Assembly: GCF_000420325.1 (NCBI RefSeq)
Contig: NZ_ATUS01000001.1
Coordinates: 1-64,000 of the forward strand
Reading direction: 5' to 3'
Origin: Spongiibacter tropicus DSM 19543
GTDB taxonomy: Bacteria > Pseudomonadota > Gammaproteobacteria > Pseudomonadales > Spongiibacteraceae
Length of the DNA stretch: 64,000 nucleotides
The first letter of the stretch is position 1. Each line of letters starts with the position of its first letter. Below are positions 60,317-64,000 of the stretch, piece after piece. The notes under the pieces are model-generated. The model ran no database searches and was not told the origin of the DNA. It worked only from the letters and a program-made list of their open reading frames with translations. Both the position numbers and the translations under genes were made by a program.

Positions 60317-60688
60317 GTGAGCAAAAACCCGAAGGTGGCCGCAGTAGAGGCCTATATCAAAGCACTGAGTGAGCATGATCTCACCGCCATCGACGCCCTT
60401 TATACGGATGATGCCAGCCTAGAAGACCCCGTTGGCAGCACGCCGGTCGTTGGTAAAGACGCTATTCTTGGATTTTACAAAACCGCATTTAGTTCCGGGA
60501 TCAGTGCACGCATGGACGGTGCCGTCCGACTGGCCGCCAACCACGCCGTTTTTCCCTTTATTGTGGAGCTGAACCCCGGCAACGGCGAAATGCGCCTGGA
60601 AATCATCGACCAGTTTACCTTTAACGATGACAACAAAGTGGTTGCCATGAAAGCGTTTTGGGGACCGGAAAACGCCAGCACTCCCTGA
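60317..60688 (+). CDS. Ketosteroid isomerase-like protein
   Basis: A 123-residue cone-fold protein that resembles steroid delta5-3-ketoisomerase more closely than generic NTF2-like proteins. Tyr13 (EAYIKAL), Asp37 (LEDPVG) and Asp98 (EIIDQF) align with the catalytic Tyr16, Asp40 and Asp103 of the Pseudomonas putida enzyme, and the C-terminal KAFWGPENAS resembles QAYWSEVN. The GTG start is set by TGGAG 8 nt upstream. It stands alone between prc and modC; no other recognisable steroid genes are present. Confidence 0.78.
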   Translation: MSKNPKVAAVEAYIKALSEHDLTAIDALYTDDASLEDPVGSTPVVGKDAILGFYKTAFSSGISARMDGAVRLAANHAVFPFIVELNPGNGEMRLEIIDQFTFNDDNKVVAMKAFWGPENASTP

Positions 60689-60736
60689 ACGCCTGCCGGC
60701 CCTGCCTGGCGGGGCCAAAGACAATCCCTTCTTCTA

Positions 60737-61819
60737 TCAGCGAATAATAGCGACTGACTTGAGTTGCGCGTAGACAGACATCCCAGCGCGCAACGCCAGA
60801 CTATGCACGCTGCGCCGGGTGAGGCGAGCCAGTAACTGCTGCTGGCCCAGCGTTAATTCGACAATCTGCATCGCCTCGGCAAAGTCATCGTGAATGGCGC
60901 AAATCTGGCAGGGCAGGATATTCACAATGCTGCTGTCCTGGGGCTGCGCCAGGCTCAAACTCACATCCTGCGCCCGAATCCTCAAACGCAGGCGGCTGCC
61001 GATGGCGTCGCCGCTGTCGCGCACCCACAATGCGCCGCCATCAAAAGCACATTGCATCAAGTGCCATTGCGTATCGCGCGCGACCAAATCGGCATCAATG
61101 ACGGCAGAAACTTCGTCTTTTTCGCCCAGACGGTGCCGCTCCTGAATCAGCATGTCAGAGAGCGGCCCCTGCGCGACAGCTCGGCCGCTATCCATCAGCA
61201 CCAGATGGTCGGCAAGACGGCAGATTTCATCGAGAGAGTGACTGACATAGAGAATCGGGATGGCCGAGTCCCGGCAAAGCGTTTCCAGATAGGGAAGGAT
61301 CTCAGCTTTGCGCGCCGGGTCGAGACCGGATAGGGGTTCATCCATCAACAACAACTGGGGCGCGGCCAGCAGTGCCCGGGCAATTGCCACCCGTTGGCGC
61401 TCGCCGCCCGACAGCCGGTCTGGCTGACGCTGGAGGAGGGGAGCCAGGCCCAGCAGTTCCACGACTGCATCCAGATCGGGCCCAGAGTCACGGGCCCGCT
61501 TCTGGGCATAGCGCAGGTTACCCGCAACATCCAGGTGGGGAAACAGGCTGGCTTCCTGAAACACATAGGCAATAGGTCGCTGGTGGCAGGGCAGATGTTG
61601 CCGCTCGTCCAGCCATGTCTGCCCATTGAAGGAAATTGCGCCACTGACTTGCGACTCCAGCCCGGCAATACAGCGCAGTAAGGTGGTTTTACCCGATCCC
61701 GACGGTCCGAAGATGCCAGTCACGCCAGTGGTGGGTAAAGGCAGCGCCAGATTGAGCTGGAAATCCTCACGGGAGCCCCTTTGGAGCTGGAGATTGACGT
61801 CCAGTTTGCCCATCGCCAT
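60737..61819 (-). CDS. modC: Molybdate ABC transporter ATP-binding protein ModC
   Basis: A 360-residue ATPase powering molybdate import. Walker A GPSGSGKT is at 38-45, the ABC signature LSGGERQRVAIARALL near 136-151, and Walker B LLLMDEPLSG follows. The C-terminal TOBE/Mop-like domain (about 290-355) binds molybdate. It directly abuts modB. It supplies metal for the cofactor built by moaCDE at 3.5-4.7 kb. Confidence 0.95.
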   Translation of the reverse strand: MAMGKLDVNLQLQRGSREDFQLNLALPLPTTGVTGIFGPSGSGKTTLLRCIAGLESQVSGAISFNGQTWLDERQHLPCHQRPIAYVFQEASLFPHLDVAGNLRYAQKRARDSGPDLDAVVELLGLAPLLQRQPDRLSGGERQRVAIARALLAAPQLLLMDEPLSGLDPARKAEILPYLETLCRDSAIPILYVSHSLDEICRLADHLVLMDSGRAVAQGPLSDMLIQERHRLGEKDEVSAVIDADLVARDTQWHLMQCAFDGGALWVRDSGDAIGSRLRLRIRAQDVSLSLAQPQDSSIVNILPCQICAIHDDFAEAMQIVELTLGQQQLLARLTRRSVHSLALRAGMSVYAQLKSVAIIR

Positions 61820-62521
61820 TCAGAACCCCAGCAATCGCGAGCTGCGATCGTCCCGCCGCAAATACTGCAACACCAGCATCATCCCGAACGACAGCAGCAA
61901 CATGATCGCCGCCAAGCGATGGGCACTTCCATAATCCAAGGCCTCAACGTGCTCATATAGCTGTACCGACAAAACCTGTGTCGCCCCGGGAATATTTCCC
62001 CCAATCATCAGCACCACCCCGAATTCACCCAGCGTGTGGGCAAAACCCAATACCGTGGCGGTGATAATGCCCGGACGGCACAGGGGCAGTAACACAGTAA
62101 AAAACCGGTCGAATGGCCCCGCGCCAAGCGTGGCCGCCACATCCAACGGCCGCTGACCCACCGATTCCATCGCATTTTGAAGGGGCTGCACAACAAAGGG
62201 CAGGGAGTAGAACAGGGAACCAACAACCAATCCGGAAAAACTGAATGCCAGACTTTGCATTCCCAGCAGTTCAGTCAACGCCCCGAGCGGACCCTCGGGG
62301 CCCATCGCCAGCAGCAGGTAGAAACCCAAAACCGTCGGCGGAAGGATCAAGGGCAGGGTAATCAGGGCAGCAATAGGCTGCCGCAACCACGAACGACTGC
62401 GGCACAGCCACCAGGCGAGAGGAATACCAATCACGAGCAGCAGTATCGTGACGATTGCCGCCAACTTGAGCGTCAGCAATAGAGCGCTGAGATCTGCGGC
62501 ATTCAGGAACCCTGTCGTCAC
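61820..62521 (-). CDS. modB: Molybdate ABC transporter permease ModB
   Basis: A 233-residue inner membrane permease with about five transmembrane segments. The ABC permease EAA-like loop is VAATLGAGPFDRFFTVLLPL (about 130-149), and FAHTLGEFGVVLMIGGNIPG follows (split motif near 162-181). It lies 2 nt downstream of modA and directly upstream of modC. Confidence 0.95.
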   Translation of the reverse strand: MTTGFLNAADLSALLLTLKLAAIVTILLLVIGIPLAWWLCRSRSWLRQPIAALITLPLILPPTVLGFYLLLAMGPEGPLGALTELLGMQSLAFSFSGLVVGSLFYSLPFVVQPLQNAMESVGQRPLDVAATLGAGPFDRFFTVLLPLCRPGIITATVLGFAHTLGEFGVVLMIGGNIPGATQVLSVQLYEHVEALDYGSAHRLAAIMLLLSFGMMLVLQYLRRDDRSSRLLGF

Positions 62522-62523
62522 TC

Positions 62524-63261
62524 TCAGCGGGCTCCCGGAAGGCGGTAACCCGCGCTCAAAATGCGCGCTTCTGCCGCTTCAGTTTGCATAAACGCCAAAA
62601 ACTGCTCAGCGGCGCGCTGCTGCTTGCTGTTTTTCATGACCACGCGCTGCTGTTCGATTGGCGCATACCAATTCGTCGGAACCTCCCAGAAATCGTCATC
62701 ATTCCGCATTTGAGAGCGTGCCAGCAAGCCCGCTTCCGCATTGCCGCTGTAGACGTACTGATAGGCCTGACTGATATTCTCACCGCGAACCAGCCTTGGC
62801 TGGGCCTTATCCAAAATCGCCAGTTTCGTCAGGACTTCCATCGCGGCTTTGCCATAGGGCGCCAGTCGCGGGTTAGCGATGGAAAAACGGCTGTAAGCAA
62901 ACGCCTTGAGTGCGTCTTCAGGGGTCGGCCCGGCTGGCCACAACACCAGTTGACCCAGCGCATAGGGCTGGCGACTGCCAGTGGCGATCAGCCCCTTGGC
63001 TTCCAGTGCTTTGGGGCGGTCAGCGTCCGCCGAGAAGAAAATATCAAAGGGCGCGCCCTGAACAATCTGCGCGTACAGCTTGCCCGACGAGCCGCGAACC
63101 ACGGTAACCTTGTCACCTGTGCTCGCCTGGTAATCCGCAGCCAGTGCCTCAAGGGTGTCAGCGAAATTTGCCGCAACGGCGAGGCGAAGCTCCGCATGAG
63201 CCTGAGCGACGGTCCCGAGCAGCCATAGGGATAAGCAGAACAAGAATCTGGACAACGACAA
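62524..63261 (-). CDS. modA: Molybdate-binding periplasmic protein ModA
   Basis: A 245-residue substrate-binding protein. The signal peptide is 1-23 (cleavage after AHA), followed by LRLAVAANFADTLEALA, GSSGKLYAQIVQGAPFDIFFSAD (split at about 58-80) and the C-terminal VPTNWYAPIEQQRVVMKN. The start is TTG with GGAG 4 nt upstream. It is the first gene of modABC, reading away from the right edge. Confidence 0.95.
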   Translation of the reverse strand: MSLSRFLFCLSLWLLGTVAQAHAELRLAVAANFADTLEALAADYQASTGDKVTVVRGSSGKLYAQIVQGAPFDIFFSADADRPKALEAKGLIATGSRQPYALGQLVLWPAGPTPEDALKAFAYSRFSIANPRLAPYGKAAMEVLTKLAILDKAQPRLVRGENISQAYQYVYSGNAEAGLLARSQMRNDDDFWEVPTNWYAPIEQQRVVMKNSKQQRAAEQFLAFMQTEAAEARILSAGYRLPGAR

Positions 63262-63351
63262 GGTGCTCCGAACAAAGAAAAAATCAGCCTGCGTTTTACG
63301 GTAGAGCAGCTACGCACACTGAACAACCGCCAGAAAGCTAACAAGCTGAAA

Positions 63352-63379
63352 ATAATAGATTTTTTACCTTGGTTTTCAA
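63352..63379 (-). promoter_or_regulatory. Promoter of modABC
   Basis: On the minus strand TTGAAA (63374-63379), a 16-bp spacer and TATTAT (63352-63357), about 90 nt before the modA TTG. The leader contains AGCTGC...GCAGGCT followed by T6, a weak terminator-like hairpin. No clear ModE box is visible. Confidence 0.5.
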
Positions 63380-63701
63380 GCCTAAGCAGACCGCTACCGC
63401 CAAAATTGTATCACGCAACATTGCTCCGCAGGCCCTGGGGCAAAGAAAAGGGCTTCTGCCGTTCGTTTATATCAACAGCGCCGTCGGCAAGGGCTTGACC
63501 TGTGTCTTGGACAAAGGTGTATAACCGACTTACTGAATCAGATTCCTGTTCTGGTAAAGGCGCCGACGGGAATTATGATTTGCCATTTGATTGAAGAAGT
63601 TGCCGCGGATCAGCGTGGTAGAAGCGAGTCAACGTATTGAAGCCGTTAACGTAGCTGGGCTGTCTTATCAAACGCCCATGCGAATAGGCCGGGAGTAGGG
63701 C

Positions 63702-63824
63702 ATGAGTTCAAACACGACAACATCTGGCGATGCATCTTGCCATGGTAATAACGCCACAACGTCACCCCATCATCCTCACACCCATGATCATCATGACGCC
63801 GAGACCTTTATCTTGCGCCTATAA
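63702..63824 (+). CDS. Possible small His-rich peptide
   Basis: A 40-residue frame with ATG preceded by GGGAG 7 nt upstream. After a Ser/Thr/Asn-rich start it contains Cys13-His14 and the run HHPHTHDHHD (23-32), which could bind a transition metal. It lies about 440 bp upstream of, and divergent from, the molybdate operon. I recognise no family. It may equally be the N-terminus of a truncated gene, since the same frame continues past stops. Confidence 0.35.
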   Translation: MSSNTTTSGDASCHGNNATTSPHHPHTHDHHDAETFILRL

Positions 63825-64000
63825 AACGGACGCATTTATTTTCTCTGACCGGGAAGTATCTAGAAAACTAGTGGCAATTCAGGTCCTGCAATAGGTGTAG
63901 ATATAGGGGTAGATTTTTTACAATTTGGAGTTCAGCAAGGTAGTATCGCTAACAGTTTCAGGGGTAGCAGTGGAAGCATTACGACAGACCTAATGCTCCC

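Larger units (their letters stand above)
63262..64000. other. Right-edge region without an assigned gene
   Basis: Apart from the modABC promoter, this 739-bp stretch holds only short plus-strand frames. One 21-codon frame at 63575-63640 has little support. In another single frame lie 63591-63698 (35 codons), 63702-63824 (40 codons, His-rich) and an open stretch from 63864 to the window end. They are separated by TAG 63696, TAA 63822, TGA 63846 and TAG 63861. ATAGGTGTAGAT is repeated as ATAGGGGTAGAT at 63891-63914. It could be a decayed gene, a leader, or chance. Confidence 0.4.

Noticed and set aside
63480-63700. A cobalamin riboswitch upstream of the His-rich frame
   Set aside because: I looked for the B12-box and the GCTGCCCCCGCAACTG-type core and found neither.

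Overview
The window is a chromosomal segment of a gammaproteobacterium with a G+C content that looks like the mid-fifties. I infer this from gene content and order. The block icd / cspD-clpS-clpA / infA-bpt-aat-trxB / ftsK-lolA-rarA-crcB-serS-cysG, and the block rluE-nudJ-mnmA-hflD-purB-roxA-GNAT, follow the order I know from Pseudomonas and, in part, E. coli. The full propionyl-CoA to succinyl-CoA operon, a steroid isomerase-like protein and an AMP-ligase/NTF2 pair would fit an aerobic marine lineage near Cellvibrionales/Spongiibacteraceae, but that placement is inference. I see no prophage, insertion sequence, CRISPR array or rRNA. Nearly every base up to about 63.2 kb is accounted for by dense, short-gapped operons.

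Layout. 0.1-0.8 kb: tRNA-Ser(GGA) with its promoter and terminator, and a small conserved-looking unknown. 0.8-5.3 kb: a lipoprotein amidase, then an MBL hydrolase-moaC-moaD-moaE operon (molybdopterin synthase) and a flavin reductase. 5.3-12 kb: a Zn-ribbon Nudix protein, rmuC, bcp, ykvA, an NTF2-like/acyl-CoA ligase pair, exonuclease III and an orphan yajC. 12-21 kb: a D-cysteine desulfhydrase-like enzyme, a Na+/alanine symporter, alanine racemase, a secreted trypsin-like protease, a 5'-nucleotidase, cysB, thrH and pabB. 21-30.3 kb: the methylmalonyl-CoA operon (carboxyltransferase, biotin carboxylase-BCCP fusion, epimerase, mutase, MeaB GTPase, YiiD-type thioesterase). 30.2-35.2 kb: a patatin phospholipase, ppsR and divergent ppsA, and a small Rieske protein. 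35.2-41.6 kb: the rluE-to-GNAT operon on the minus strand. 41.7-58 kb: icd, the N-degron and Clp genes, thioredoxin reductase, chromosome segregation, lipoprotein export, serS, cysG and glutathione reductase. 58-60.7 kb: the tail-specific protease prc and a ketosteroid isomerase-like protein. 60.7-63.3 kb: modCBA molybdate import.

The genes combine into a few coherent systems. One is molybdenum import (modABC) with molybdopterin synthase assembly (moaCDE). Another is propionate and odd-chain or branched-chain carbon entry to the TCA cycle, together with icd and ppsA/ppsR for gluconeogenesis. A third is a complete bacterial N-degron pathway (aat and bpt tag, clpS recognises, clpAP degrades). 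There is also redox and sulfur housekeeping (trxB, gor, bcp, cysB, cysG).

The least explained parts are RNA-level and edge features. Hairpins sit in every non-overlapping gap of the methylmalonyl operon. A hairpin buries the ykvA ribosome binding site. There are direct or inverted repeats upstream of the carboxylase operon and of the NTF2/ligase operon. In the last 740 bases, beyond modA, one reading frame encodes a His-rich peptide and is broken by several stops.
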